Assembly: GCF_048077055.1 (NCBI RefSeq)
Contig: NZ_CP182236.1
Location: forward strand, 3,968,001-4,032,000
Source: Egbenema bharatensis
Lineage (GTDB): Bacteria; Cyanobacteriota; Cyanobacteriia; Elainellales; Elainellaceae
Direction: 5' to 3'
DNA length: 64,000 nt
Under the pieces are notes generated by a model. It was given only the letters and a program-made list of their open reading frames with translations. It was not told the DNA's origin and did no database searches. Of the stretch, positions 9,048-18,142 are shown piece by piece. The position numbers and the translations under genes are program-made. The first letter of the stretch is position 1; each line of letters begins with the position of its first letter.

Positions 9048-10346
9048 CTATGTTGCTGATGAATTTGCAGCTTGCCAGCGTTCTAAATCTTCAAACAGGA
9101 TTGGGTTTACATCAAACCAACGTCCCAGGTGGGGGTCTTCGTACCCCAATATCAACTTATATTGCAGTAGCTCGTCAAAAATGACCACCTTGCCGTTTGC
9201 ACCCTCATGGGTAGCACTGGTTGGTTGGCCCGTTCGATGCACCGTTTGCAAAACTGGAAAGTGATAGTCCCGAATGCTATAAATTTTCCGCTCTTCCCGA
9301 ACTGCTGCCCTGGCAATGTCTAGAGAAATGGTCGCTAACTTTTGGGCCAATGCAATTTCACAAGCCGTTCGTGCCAGCCGAATGAGTTCTCGCATCACAC
9401 CACCACTTTTCTCACAAAGCAAGGTTAAGGCTTCTGGTTGAAATAGGGTTTGGTAAGAGTCACCTAACTTCGCCAATCGTTTCTGAACCACGCTCTGCAA
9501 CACATGCCGCCCCACTTTATCGGGCTGGGTTGTTGGGCAACCTTGTTCATTACACTTAAACACGGGTGGATTGTCCAAGTCCAGACATTTATCAAAAATC
9601 TCCAGTGCGGCCTTGCCCTCGGTGGAATATCGAAAGGCGATCGGAATCGAGTAGATAATGTGACAATTTAACTCAGTTAATAACGGGCTGCAAAACATTT
9701 CTTTGGCTGTACCTTGATCGCGGCGATCTAGTCCATCCACAATCACTAAGAGTTTTTGCTGCTTTTCTGCCTCAGCCGCCTCAATGATGGCATTGACTCT
9801 ACTAATAATCTCAGTCAACGCGGGACGAATGTTCAAAGTTTTGGTGGTATCTCGTTGCAACCCCACGCTCAAGGCAATTCCTGCATCCTGAAAAAACTTT
9901 GGTAGCCCAATTTGACCGCTCCGAGAGCCTTGATCCTGGTAAATCACCGTCTTCAAGCTTTCCAACAAGTCCTGTTGCAGGTTTTCAGGTAGCCTCCAGC
10001 CCGCTTGAGTGACTGTCTCAAAAATTTTTAACCCAATCAAAACGATCACTTCAGCATAGCCAACGTTGTAGCGATCTAATGCGGTATCTGCATCCACCCA
10101 GATAACGGTATAGTCTACTTCAAACCGTTGTTGTAGCTTACGTAGCTCCGTTGTTTTACCACCCCCTCGATGTCCTGCCAGGAGAAATTTCTCAGGTACA
10201 TCACTCAGTTCCAGGGAACTAACGAGACTTCTGACTGGACTGCCATCTCGTTCTACATAAAAATTTCTCAATTCCTCAGGCTTGCTCAGTGGTTCATCCG
10301 GTTTAAATAACTGATAAACAGGCCGCCAAAACCGGATATCACTCAT
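9048..10346 (-). CDS. Orc1/STAND-like P-loop ATPase, partner of the NACHT-TPR protein
   Basis: 432 residues. Walker A is GHRGGGKT at 58-65 and Walker B is LLVIVDGLD at about 199-207. GGVMRELIRLAR near 315-326 resembles the sensor-2/lid region of AAA+ ATPases of the Orc1/Cdc6 type. A C-terminal winged-helix-like segment ends in GRWFDVNPILFEDL. The same C-terminal pattern (LWYDVHPIVVDLL) is found as a remnant directly before the second N-domain/TPR gene at 55.8 kb, which supports a conserved pairing. It is first or second in the minus-strand operon and is followed after 10 bp by the NACHT gene. No transmembrane segment is evident, so it is likely cytosolic. Role in the pair (activator, ATP-driven loader or sensor) is unknown. 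Confidence 0.8.
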   Translation of the reverse strand: MSDIRFWRPVYQLFKPDEPLSKPEELRNFYVERDGSPVRSLVSSLELSDVPEKFLLAGHRGGGKTTELRKLQQRFEVDYTVIWVDADTALDRYNVGYAEVIVLIGLKIFETVTQAGWRLPENLQQDLLESLKTVIYQDQGSRSGQIGLPKFFQDAGIALSVGLQRDTTKTLNIRPALTEIISRVNAIIEAAEAEKQQKLLVIVDGLDRRDQGTAKEMFCSPLLTELNCHIIYSIPIAFRYSTEGKAALEIFDKCLDLDNPPVFKCNEQGCPTTQPDKVGRHVLQSVVQKRLAKLGDSYQTLFQPEALTLLCEKSGGVMRELIRLARTACEIALAQKLATISLDIARAAVREERKIYSIRDYHFPVLQTVHRTGQPTSATHEGANGKVVIFDELLQYKLILGYEDPHLGRWFDVNPILFEDLERWQAANSSAT

Positions 10347-10608
10347 AGGAATAGGTCATTTTCAGATAACACTCAGGATAAGAGAAGGCTGAACTAGCAG
10401 CTAGAACTCTTTGCAAAATGCAATCCGTTCCACTGATGACGGAAGTTAAGCTGTTCCTGTAAGAAAAAGGCAAATTGCAGTAAAGCTGCCTCACTGTGGG
10501 TTTACCCACCAACTGAAGACCGATCGGATCGATCGCCCGAAGCTGGTGTAGTTCTGTCATCCTTTTCTGTCTCCACGGTTGATTACTCATTATGCTCAAT
10601 CTTGCCAT
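10339..10608 (-). CDS. Possible small ORF preceding the ATPase gene
   Basis: 89 codons overlapping the ATPase start by 8 bp on the same strand. The composition is not convincing. In the middle, another frame carries a more protein-like stretch (EAALLQFAFFLQEQLNF), so this may be a small frameshifted gene or non-coding leader. I recognise no family. It lies in the 380-bp divergent space before the cyclase gene, which otherwise shows only HIP1-like sites. Confidence 0.2.
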   Translation of the reverse strand: MARLSIMSNQPWRQKRMTELHQLRAIDPIGLQLVGKPTVRQLYCNLPFSYRNSLTSVISGTDCILQRVLAASSAFSYPECYLKMTYSYE

Positions 10609-10726
10609 CCGAAAAATGTTGGACAGAGAGCAAACGGCGATCGCTAAGTTGTGTAAATACCGAGGTAGAACTGTTGTTCAAAACAGATTAGGGGAACTAT
10701 AGAGTTGCCCATTCGCCGTTCCTGAT

Positions 10727-12924
10727 ATGAGTTCACAGCCTCCTCGGAACCAGTGTTCACAACCGCCAAAGCCGCACACTGCGCCAGAATCCCATGCCAC
10801 CAGGAGATTACATCTTCGGGCTGCGCTGGTTGTTCCGTTTACTTTACAGATTTTTGTGGCGGTTGGGTTGGTGGGTTATCTTTCTTTCAAGAATGGGCAA
10901 GAGGCTGTCAATCATCTCAATGATCAACTGCAAAGTCAGGTGCAGTCTCGGATCAGGCAACGGTTGGACACCTATCTCTCGGTTCCTTCCCAGGTGAATC
11001 AGATGAACCTGGAGGCTGTGCAGCTCGGACAGTTGGATGCCCAAGAGCATAGCAATACCAGTCGCTTTTCTGGCGGCAGATGCAAATATTCGACAATCTG
11101 AGCTACATCAACATCGGCACGGAAGCAGGCGATTTTTTGGGGATTGGTCGTGAAGATGATGGTGATTTATACCTGGAGTTGCTCCAGGCGAATGATAACC
11201 GATTGACACGGTATGAGTTAGATCCCCAGGGAAACCCCACCCAGGCGATCGAGGGTGCAGAGTATCCCTTTCAGGCGGATTTTTGGTACGCCAATGCGGT
11301 AGCAGCAGGACGGCCAGTTTGGAGTTCCATCTATCAGTGGGTCGATCGCCCAGATGTTATTTCAATTTCCTGTAGCTATCCTATTTTGGACTCCAATCAT
11401 CGCCTGGTGGGGGTAATTGGCATTGATTTTTTGCTTTCCCAGATCAGTATTTTCCTGCAAGAACTCAAGATTAGTGAATCTGGCAAAATTTTTATTATTG
11501 AAAGAAATGGGCAGATTGTGGCCAGTTCCAGCTCTGAAAGATCTTACGTTGAGGTCAATGGTCAGGCTCAACGCTTAAATGCCCTCCAAAGCCAGGATCA
11601 TTTGATTCAAGCTACAGCTCGCCATTTAGAAAAGCAGTTTGGCGGAATGGAGCGGATTCACCACCGTCAACAGTTCACCTTCAAAGATGAGAATGGCGAT
11701 CGGCTTTTGACCTGGGTTGAGCCTTGGCAAGATGAACTGGGGCTGGATTGGTTGGTGGTTGCCACCGTACCGGAGTCTGACTTTATGGGACAAATTAATG
11801 ACAACACCCGCAATACCGTTTTGCTCTGCCTGTTTGCCCTGACAGGATCAATTCTGCTGGGAATTTATAACTCGCGCTGGGTTGTGCGTCCGGTGTTAAA
11901 GCTCAATCATGCTGCCAATCAAATCGCCGTTGGTCAGCTTGATCAACATATTGATTTAGATGAACCCATTCAAATTATTGAAATCAGCAATTTGGCAAAC
12001 ACATTTAACAGTATGTCCAGCCAGCTCAAATCAGCCTTTGATTCCCTGGAAGCGCAGAAGAATGCTTTTGCTCGCTTTTTTCCACCAGAGTATTTGTTGT
12101 TTCTAAATAAGCAAGGGATTACTGATATTGAATTGGGCGATCACATCAGCAAAGAAATGGCCATCATGTTCTCTGATATTCGATCGTTTACCACTCTGTC
12201 GGAAAAGATGTCGCCCAAAGAAAATTTTGATTTTGTCAATGCCTATCTGCAAAGCGTTTCTCCCGAAATTCATTCTCACAATGGCTTTGTAGTGAAGTTT
12301 TTGGGGGATGGCATGATGGCGATTTTTCCCGATAGTGTGGATGATGCGGTTGCGGCCGGAATCGCTAAATTCAAGCAGGTGCAAATGTTCAATCAGTCCC
12401 GCCAAAGTAACGGACTATCACCGATTGCGATCGGCATGGGCATTCACGTGGGGTACATGATGGTGGGCATGGTGGGTGAACACAACCGAATTCAAGGGGA
12501 TGCCTTTTCAGATCATGTGAATTTGACGGCTCGGTTAGAGGGATTAACCAAGTATTATGGCGTTTCGCTCCTGATTTCTGAGGATGGGTGGACGCGATTA
12601 AGCCATCCAGAACAGTACAAAATTCGCTTTCTAGACCGGGCGATCGTTAAGGGACGGAATGAACCGATCGGAGTCTATGAAATTCTGGATGCAGAAGTAG
12701 AAGCGGTGCAAACCCTCAAACTCCTGACTCAACCTAAATTTGAGCAAGGTATCCAGCATTATCAAGCGGGAGATTTAGCAGGGGCAAAGGCTTATTTTGA
12801 ACAGGTGCTTCAGGTGAACGCTGCCGACAAAACGGCAAAATTGTACCTGGAACGAATTGAACTATTAGCCGAGCGAGGCATTCCTGCCCATTGGGATGGC
12901 ATATGGGCCTTTAGCGAAAAATAG
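10727..12924 (+). CDS. Cache-HAMP sensor adenylate/guanylate cyclase, frameshifted near 11050
   Basis: Two consecutive frames (10727-11101 and 11080-12924) make one class III cyclase of about 730 residues. The N-terminus has a transmembrane helix (ALVVPFTLQIFVAVGLVGYL), then an extracellular dCache-like sensor (LFWRQMQIFDNLSYINIG resumes it after the frameshift). A second membrane helix follows, then HAMP (WVVRPVLKL...ANQIAVGQL) and the cyclase domain. Metal-binding Asp residues are in MFSDIRSFTTLS and KFLGDGMMAIF. The Asn/Arg pair is in VNLTARLE. A TPR-like hairpin ends the protein. The frame breaks between about 11045 and 11060; since both halves are well conserved, a sequencing indel is likely. 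It should make cAMP or cGMP in response to an external ligand; the ligand is unknown. Confidence 0.85.
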
Positions 12925-12930
12925 ATTTAA

Positions 12931-13042
12931 GACTTACGCATTTGAAACCTGAAACCTTGATCCCCCCTAGCCCCCCTTGAAAAGGGGGGAACTCCGGAAG
13001 CCCCCTTTTTAAGGGGGTTGGGGGGATCTGGCTGCGTAAGTC
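12931..13042. repeat. 112-bp palindromic MITE-like element
   Basis: Perfect 10-bp terminal inverted repeats GACTTACGCA (12931-12940) and TGCGTAAGTC (13033-13042) enclose nested inverted arms: GATCCCCCCTAGCC pairs with GGGGGGATC, and CCCCCTT with AAGGGGG. It has no coding capacity. It sits between the convergent cyclase and binding-protein genes, where the hairpins could also terminate transcription on both strands. Confidence 0.75.
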
Positions 13043-13054
13043 CTGAGATTAATC

Positions 13055-14893
13055 CTATTCCTGCTCCACCCGCAGTTCGTACAAATTCCAGAAGGCTCCA
13101 CCCAACGCCGTGAACTGAATGCCCTCCACCCGATCGCGCACCGCATTCAGGGAAAGGGGATTGACCAGGTGAATAAATGGTAACTGTTCCTGCACAATTT
13201 GCTGGAAGCGACCGTAAATTTCCTTGCGTCTTTCCTCATCCAGTTCCTGTACCCCCTCCGTAAAGAGGCGATCGATTTCCCGTTCCCAGTCCGTCACTTC
13301 CCAACCGACGATCGGTGGTTCTCCTGGAACGGGCCCCTGGTTAAACTGGTGCAACGACCCCTGACTCGACCAGATGTTGTAGCCACTGTGGGGTTCCAGT
13401 CCGCCGCCGCCAAATCCGCCGACATAGCATTCCCAATCGCGGGCCTGGAGTTTTTGAATCACGGAATTGAAGCTGAGGGTTTGCACATCCACCCGGATTC
13501 CGATCGCCTCCAGATCCTGCCGTGTCTGAGTGGCAACTCGTACCCGCGCCACATCTTCCGATCGCACCAGCAGCGTAAACCGCACCGGATTCCCATCCCA
13601 ATCCTGCAAACGGCCCAGGGCATCGTACTCGAACCCAGCCGACTCTAGAAGCTGTCTGGCGCGATCGGGGTCGTACTCATACACGGGCAATCCCCTTTCC
13701 GGCGGCAGGTAGAAGGGGTTCTGGCTATCCAGGGGCGAGTTTTGCAGTTCCCCTAAGCCCTGGTAAATCGTGTCTCGCATCCGTTCCCGGTTGAGGGCAT
13801 GGGCAACCGCCTGACGGAATTCCAGCGTATTGAACCAGCGAGATTTGATTGGATCAACAAAGGGACGACCAGCCTCCGTTGAGGCTTTGTTGAGATTAAA
13901 GCCAATAAACCGGGAACCGGACTGCGGCCCACCGTTGTAGATCGTGTAATTTCCTTGATTTTCTGACAGTTTCAGGAGTTGAAACTGTTCTGGCTCCACC
14001 GAGATTTCGTCTAAATCGCCCGATCGAAAGCTGATTAATTGAGAATCCGCCGAACTAATAATCTGTAGAATAATCCGCTCAATATAGGGCTGGGGATTGC
14101 CCTGTTCATCTTCCCGCCAGTAGTAAGGATTGCGCACCATGACCACCCGCTGTCCGGGGGTATAGCTTTCCATGCGGTATAGCCCATTACCCACTACTGA
14201 CTGAGGATCGGCATCCGTCCCCCAGGTGGTTAAAAATCTCAGATTGCCATTGGGATCTCTCGTTTCGATCGTTTCCCGCAGAATGTGGGCCGGCAGGATT
14301 GGAATGCCGCCGCTATAGCGCAGGAAGGGGGCGAAGGGTTCCGGAGTCGTGAATTCCACCCGGCGATCGTCAATTTGACGCACCGAAGGAAAACTGCCCG
14401 TATCCCCAATCCGCAAAATATCTCGCGTTCCAGTGGGGATATCTTCATTTAAGTAAACATCCTGGAAGGTAAACACCACATCCTCTGCCGTCAGCGGTTC
14501 CCCATCCGACCATTGCAGCCCTTCCCGCAGGGTAAAGACAATGCGCTGGCTATCGGGGGAAATTTCCCAGGATTCAGCCAGGGCGGGTTCCAGATCACCC
14601 GTGATGCCATTGGTGGTAAGCAGTCCGGTATAAAGCAACCCCAGGACAGCGTTGGTATAGAGGGACGTGTTGAGCGGATAGTTAAATGTAGAGGGATCGC
14701 TTTGGGTTGCCGTCACCAGTTGGGGCACCTGGGCTGCCTGAGTTCTAAATTGGGATGGATTACAGCCGCCCAGCCCGATCGCCAGCATCCCGATCCAGAC
14801 CAGACCGAGAACGGCTGCCCGCGATCGTCGGCTCAAACCTGAAACCTGGAAAAGTTGAGATAAGAAACCCATCATCCCCTTGTCCTCACTCAA
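13055..14893 (-). CDS. Peptide/nickel-type ABC transporter substrate-binding lipoprotein (SBP_bac_5)
   Basis: 612 residues. The N-terminus has a basic stretch, a hydrophobic core and a lipobox LGGC near residues 41-44, giving a lipoprotein outside the inner membrane. The family 5 binding-protein features follow: LNTSLYTNAVLGLLYTGL, AESWEISPDSQRIVFTLREG and WSDGEPLTAEDVVFTF. The family binds oligopeptides, dipeptides or nickel and delivers them to an ABC permease. No permease is encoded here. The gene overlaps the end of the upstream ABC ATPase by 8 bp and is probably co-transcribed with it, although that ATPase looks like an ABC-2 exporter type, so they need not form one transporter. Internal Met residues at 7-8 are alternative starts. 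Confidence 0.88.
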   Translation of the reverse strand: MSEDKGMMGFLSQLFQVSGLSRRSRAAVLGLVWIGMLAIGLGGCNPSQFRTQAAQVPQLVTATQSDPSTFNYPLNTSLYTNAVLGLLYTGLLTTNGITGDLEPALAESWEISPDSQRIVFTLREGLQWSDGEPLTAEDVVFTFQDVYLNEDIPTGTRDILRIGDTGSFPSVRQIDDRRVEFTTPEPFAPFLRYSGGIPILPAHILRETIETRDPNGNLRFLTTWGTDADPQSVVGNGLYRMESYTPGQRVVMVRNPYYWREDEQGNPQPYIERIILQIISSADSQLISFRSGDLDEISVEPEQFQLLKLSENQGNYTIYNGGPQSGSRFIGFNLNKASTEAGRPFVDPIKSRWFNTLEFRQAVAHALNRERMRDTIYQGLGELQNSPLDSQNPFYLPPERGLPVYEYDPDRARQLLESAGFEYDALGRLQDWDGNPVRFTLLVRSEDVARVRVATQTRQDLEAIGIRVDVQTLSFNSVIQKLQARDWECYVGGFGGGGLEPHSGYNIWSSQGSLHQFNQGPVPGEPPIVGWEVTDWEREIDRLFTEGVQELDEERRKEIYGRFQQIVQEQLPFIHLVNPLSLNAVRDRVEGIQFTALGGAFWNLYELRVEQE

Positions 14894-15877
14894 TCGTTCC
14901 TGCCTGAAACACTTTGCCGATCACCTCTTCGATCGGCGGATCGGTCACAGTCAGATCAACCACCTCGAAATCCGTCAGTAACCGTGACAGGGTTTGCGTC
15001 AGCTTCTCCTGTGGCACGATAAACCGCGCCATTCTCCCCTCTACCTTACCAAGTTCACCATAGGATTGCAGCACCGCAGGCGATCGCACCTCCGCCAGTT
15101 CAACGGTGACCTCTCGACAGGGGGCGAATCGTTCCAATAGCCCATCCAGGCTGCCATCGTAAATCAGTTGTCCGGCAAAGATCAGCAGTACCCGTTTGCA
15201 CAAAGCCGTGATATCCGCCATGTAGTGACTGGTGAGCAGCACCGTCGCCTGATACCGCTGATTATATTCCCGCAAAAATTCCCGCACACTCACCTGAGCA
15301 TTGACATCCAGCCCCAGGGTTGGTTCGTCTAAAAACAACACCTGGGGACGGTGGATCAGAGCCGCCAGCAGTTCTGCCTTCATGCGCTCTCCCAAAGACA
15401 GCTTCCGCACCGGCTGATTCAACTTATCCTGAAGCGCCAGCATCTCACTCAGTTCCCCCACCCGCTGCCGCAGTTCTCGATCGTCAATCCCGTAGACCGC
15501 GCCATTAATCCGCAGGGAATCCAGGGTCGGCAAATCCCAGATCAACTGCTGCTTTTGCCCCATTACCAGGGTAATGTTCTGCAAAAACTTCTCTTCCCGG
15601 CGAAACGGATTGTGGCCTGCTACGGTAACGCGCCCTGTCGAGGGATGAATTAATCCTGTCAACATTTTCAGCGTGGTGGTTTTGCCTGCCCCATTCGCCC
15701 CAAAAATCCCACCACCTCTCCCGCTTCAATTTGAAACGACACCGACTGCACCGCCGGAACCGATCGATAGGTTCGCCGAAAGAAGTGGGCCAGCGTTCCC
15801 CGCAGTCCAGGATCCTTCACCGCAACGGGATACACCTTCGTTAAATTCTCAACGGAGATCATCTGCATCAATCCCAT
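14886..15877 (-). CDS. ABC-2-type transporter ATP-binding protein, frameshifted in the Walker A motif
   Basis: Two adjacent frames (15668-15877 and 14886-15665) join into one ATPase of about 330 residues. The N-terminal piece reads ENLTKVYPV...FQIEAGEVVGFLG and then breaks. One extra C in the CCCC run at 15698-15701 (plus strand) restores GEVVGFLGANGAGKTTT, the Walker A. The second piece has the signature LSLGERMKAELLAAL, Walker B VLFLDEPTLGLD and the switch His in LLTSHYM. The C-terminal extension is typical of exporter ATPases of the ABC-2 family. The cognate permease is not in the window. Start choice among Met 1, 4 and 6 is open; an AGGAGG-like stretch lies just upstream. The lesion is most likely a sequencing error. 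Confidence 0.85.
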
Positions 15878-15937
15878 ATCCTCCTCATCCCCGTTTGCAT
15901 CGCATCCCCGATCCTCAACTTGCTTAATCCCTCACCT

Positions 15938-17005
15938 CTATTTTTGCTCAGGATGCTTCGTCTCGGGGGCACCCTGACCCAGTTGATTGATCAGCCGAAT
16001 CATTTCGTACAGCCGTCCATGATCCCGCTGATTAAAGTGCATCACTAACCGGGGTAAATGGGACGCTTCCCCACCAAATTCTTCGGGTAGAGCTTTCGTT
16101 TGCTCAATCCGCCCAGACAGCAGCAGATCACTAAAGTTTTGATTCAAGGACTCGACATCTTCATCCCTCAGCTCCGAGTTAAGGCGCAGTACCAGCAGTT
16201 CCCCCACATAGCGGCTGGAGTGAAAGACCCGATAGAAGCTGGCGATCGCCTCACAGGCCACATCCACACGATCGGTGATGGTGTATAAATGCAAGTCATC
16301 TGGGCTAATCAGTCCGGATTCCATCAAATTCTTGCGCAGATGGGCATCCCAGTTGTACCAGTAGTCTCCGCCCGGTTTATCAATCAGCACCAGGGGTAAG
16401 AGATCAGACTTCCCGGTTTGCATCAGGGTCAGGCATTCAAACGCTTCATCCTGAGTCCCAAAACCGCCAGGGAACAGAACCAGCGCATCGGTTTCCTTAA
16501 GAAAAAAGAGTTTGCGGGTGAAAAAATATTTGAAGTTAATCAGCTTAGAATCGCCTTCAATGAACGGGTTTGAGCCTTGCTCAAAGGGAAGCTGAATGTT
16601 CAGTCCAAAGGATTTTTCAATACCGGCTCCCTCGTTCCCCGCCTGCATGATGCCCGGGCCACCTCCAGTCATGACCATGAAGCCCATTTCCGTCACCGCA
16701 CGGGCAAAGTCCACCGTCAGTTGATAATTTGGATCTCCCGGTGGAATGCGGGCAGAGCCAAAAATCGTTACTTTCCGCACATGGCGATAGGGGTAAAACA
16801 CCCGAAAGGCCCGCTCCATATCCTGGATCGAAGCATTCAAGATTTTCCAATCCAGGCGATCGGCTTCAACCTCAGCCATCCGAATCAGTGTCGTCAGAGC
16901 TTGTTGAATCAGACTGCCGTGCTTCATTTTTGGCAGTTGACTGAGCAGTTCGCAAACTTCTAGTTGCAGGGCTTCCAAACTGGAAGAGGAGGAAGAGGAA
17001 TTCAT
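15938..17005 (-). CDS. LOG family protein (TIGR00730-like, lysine decarboxylase-like fold)
   Basis: 355 residues, cytosolic. The LOG core has GSARIPPGDPNY, the nucleotide-binding TGGGPGIMQAGNEGA and the hallmark PGGFGTQDE. LOG proteins cleave cytokinin ribotides or other nucleoside monophosphates at the glycosidic bond; the bacterial physiological substrate is often unclear. The N- and C-terminal extensions (about 100 and 80 residues) make it longer than plant LOG and match the longer bacterial subgroup. The start is followed by a run of seven Ser codons, low-complexity sequence that could be a contraction/expansion site. It is convergent with nothing and lies 157 bp downstream of trxA on the same strand. 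Confidence 0.85.
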   Translation of the reverse strand: MNSSSSSSSLEALQLEVCELLSQLPKMKHGSLIQQALTTLIRMAEVEADRLDWKILNASIQDMERAFRVFYPYRHVRKVTIFGSARIPPGDPNYQLTVDFARAVTEMGFMVMTGGGPGIMQAGNEGAGIEKSFGLNIQLPFEQGSNPFIEGDSKLINFKYFFTRKLFFLKETDALVLFPGGFGTQDEAFECLTLMQTGKSDLLPLVLIDKPGGDYWYNWDAHLRKNLMESGLISPDDLHLYTITDRVDVACEAIASFYRVFHSSRYVGELLVLRLNSELRDEDVESLNQNFSDLLLSGRIEQTKALPEEFGGEASHLPRLVMHFNQRDHGRLYEMIRLINQLGQGAPETKHPEQK

Positions 17006-17162
17006 GCGCTTATCCGAACGGGCGGCATTCTATTCTACCGAGATTTGAGGGGCATCTGGCGAAGAACCCAGGAACAAAATACCCCAGCTTGAGATGCCAG
17101 GGCATTTAGCTCGATTGCCATTGAAGCTGCATGAAGTGGAAGCCGAAAAGAGACAGAGCGGC

Positions 17163-17486
17163 TTAGATATGCTTCTCTAGCGTACTGGCTAGCGTTGTTT
17201 TCGGAACTGCCCCAACAACCATATCTACCCGCTGCCCTTCCTTGAAGATCATGAGGGTAGGAATGCTGCGGATACCATAGCGGCTGGCAACGTTGGGATT
17301 CTCGTCTGTATTGACCTTGACGACTTTTACCTGCCCATCATACTGCTCGGCAATTTCGTCAACGACAGGGGCAACCATCCGGCAGGGACCACACCAGGGA
17401 GCCCAAAAATCGACAAGAACGGGAATATTGCTTTCAAGGACTTCTTGATCAAACGTTGAATCTGTAACTTGTGCGGCTGCTGACAT
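17163..17486 (-). CDS. trxA: Thioredoxin (m-type)
   Basis: 107 residues with the redox centre WCGPC (Cys32, Cys35), the buried Asp in PVLVDFWAPW, and the cis-Pro loop RSIPTLMIF. It is a soluble protein-disulfide reductase, in cyanobacteria normally reduced by ferredoxin-thioredoxin reductase. It starts at ATG 17484-17486. It follows guaB3 on the same strand with a 656-bp gap, so an own promoter is likely; the gap holds a hairpin. Confidence 0.95.
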   Translation of the reverse strand: MSAAAQVTDSTFDQEVLESNIPVLVDFWAPWCGPCRMVAPVVDEIAEQYDGQVKVVKVNTDENPNVASRYGIRSIPTLMIFKEGQRVDMVVGAVPKTTLASTLEKHI

Positions 17487-17929
17487 GCCTCAAACCCTTG
17501 CCTATATTATTTGACAAAATCTTACCATAGCGAAAACCGATGTCTCAGGCCATAACCTCGACACAATCAGACACAATTCCTTTTTCTACTCCATACGGTA
17601 TAGAATTTTCAAGAAATTTAAGATTTATCGGCGATCGCAAGTTGGAATCAACAGTCTTAGGGTAACTCTGTAAGGCTATTGCCGTATGGCTCTTAGACGA
17701 TCGAATGGCTGGTAAAACTCTACTCGTGGTGTTCAATTAGCAAGCTGACGCTATGGATGGAAGTTCAGCGTTAAAAGCGGGCAGTGGAGGGTATTTAAAT
17801 GACTAGAAATCACCAGAAATCACCAGGATTTCACAAGTGCGGTCAATTGGGTGACTGATAATTTTGCGATCGCAATGAATGATTCCCAACAGCTTGAAAT
17901 TGCTGTATTCAAGTTTATTTAAAAGGGAA

Positions 17930-17954
17930 CCGCCTGAGCAAAAAGCCCAGGCGG
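17930..17954 (-). terminator. Possible terminator hairpin downstream of guaB3
   Basis: A 7-bp perfect stem CCGCCTG/CAGGCGG with an 11-base loop. On the minus strand it is followed by TTCCCTTTTAAAT, a weak U-rich tract, so it could terminate guaB3 transcription before trxA. The rest of 17487-18142 holds no convincing gene; it contains a short direct repeat (GAAATCACCA twice, about 17805-17825). Confidence 0.4.
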
Positions 17955-18142
17955 AGTGTGGTGTGAGGAGTGAACGGAAACATGCGTCTCCGCTATTCTC
18001 TATTGTAAGCGACAGTTATGATTTTTCACGTAACATTCCAGACAGAATGCCGCTACATAAAAGGACACAAAGTAGCTGTTACAAAATTCTGTCGCTGGTT
18101 AGATATTTTGTAACGAAGATATTTTGTCAGAGATGCCGCAGC

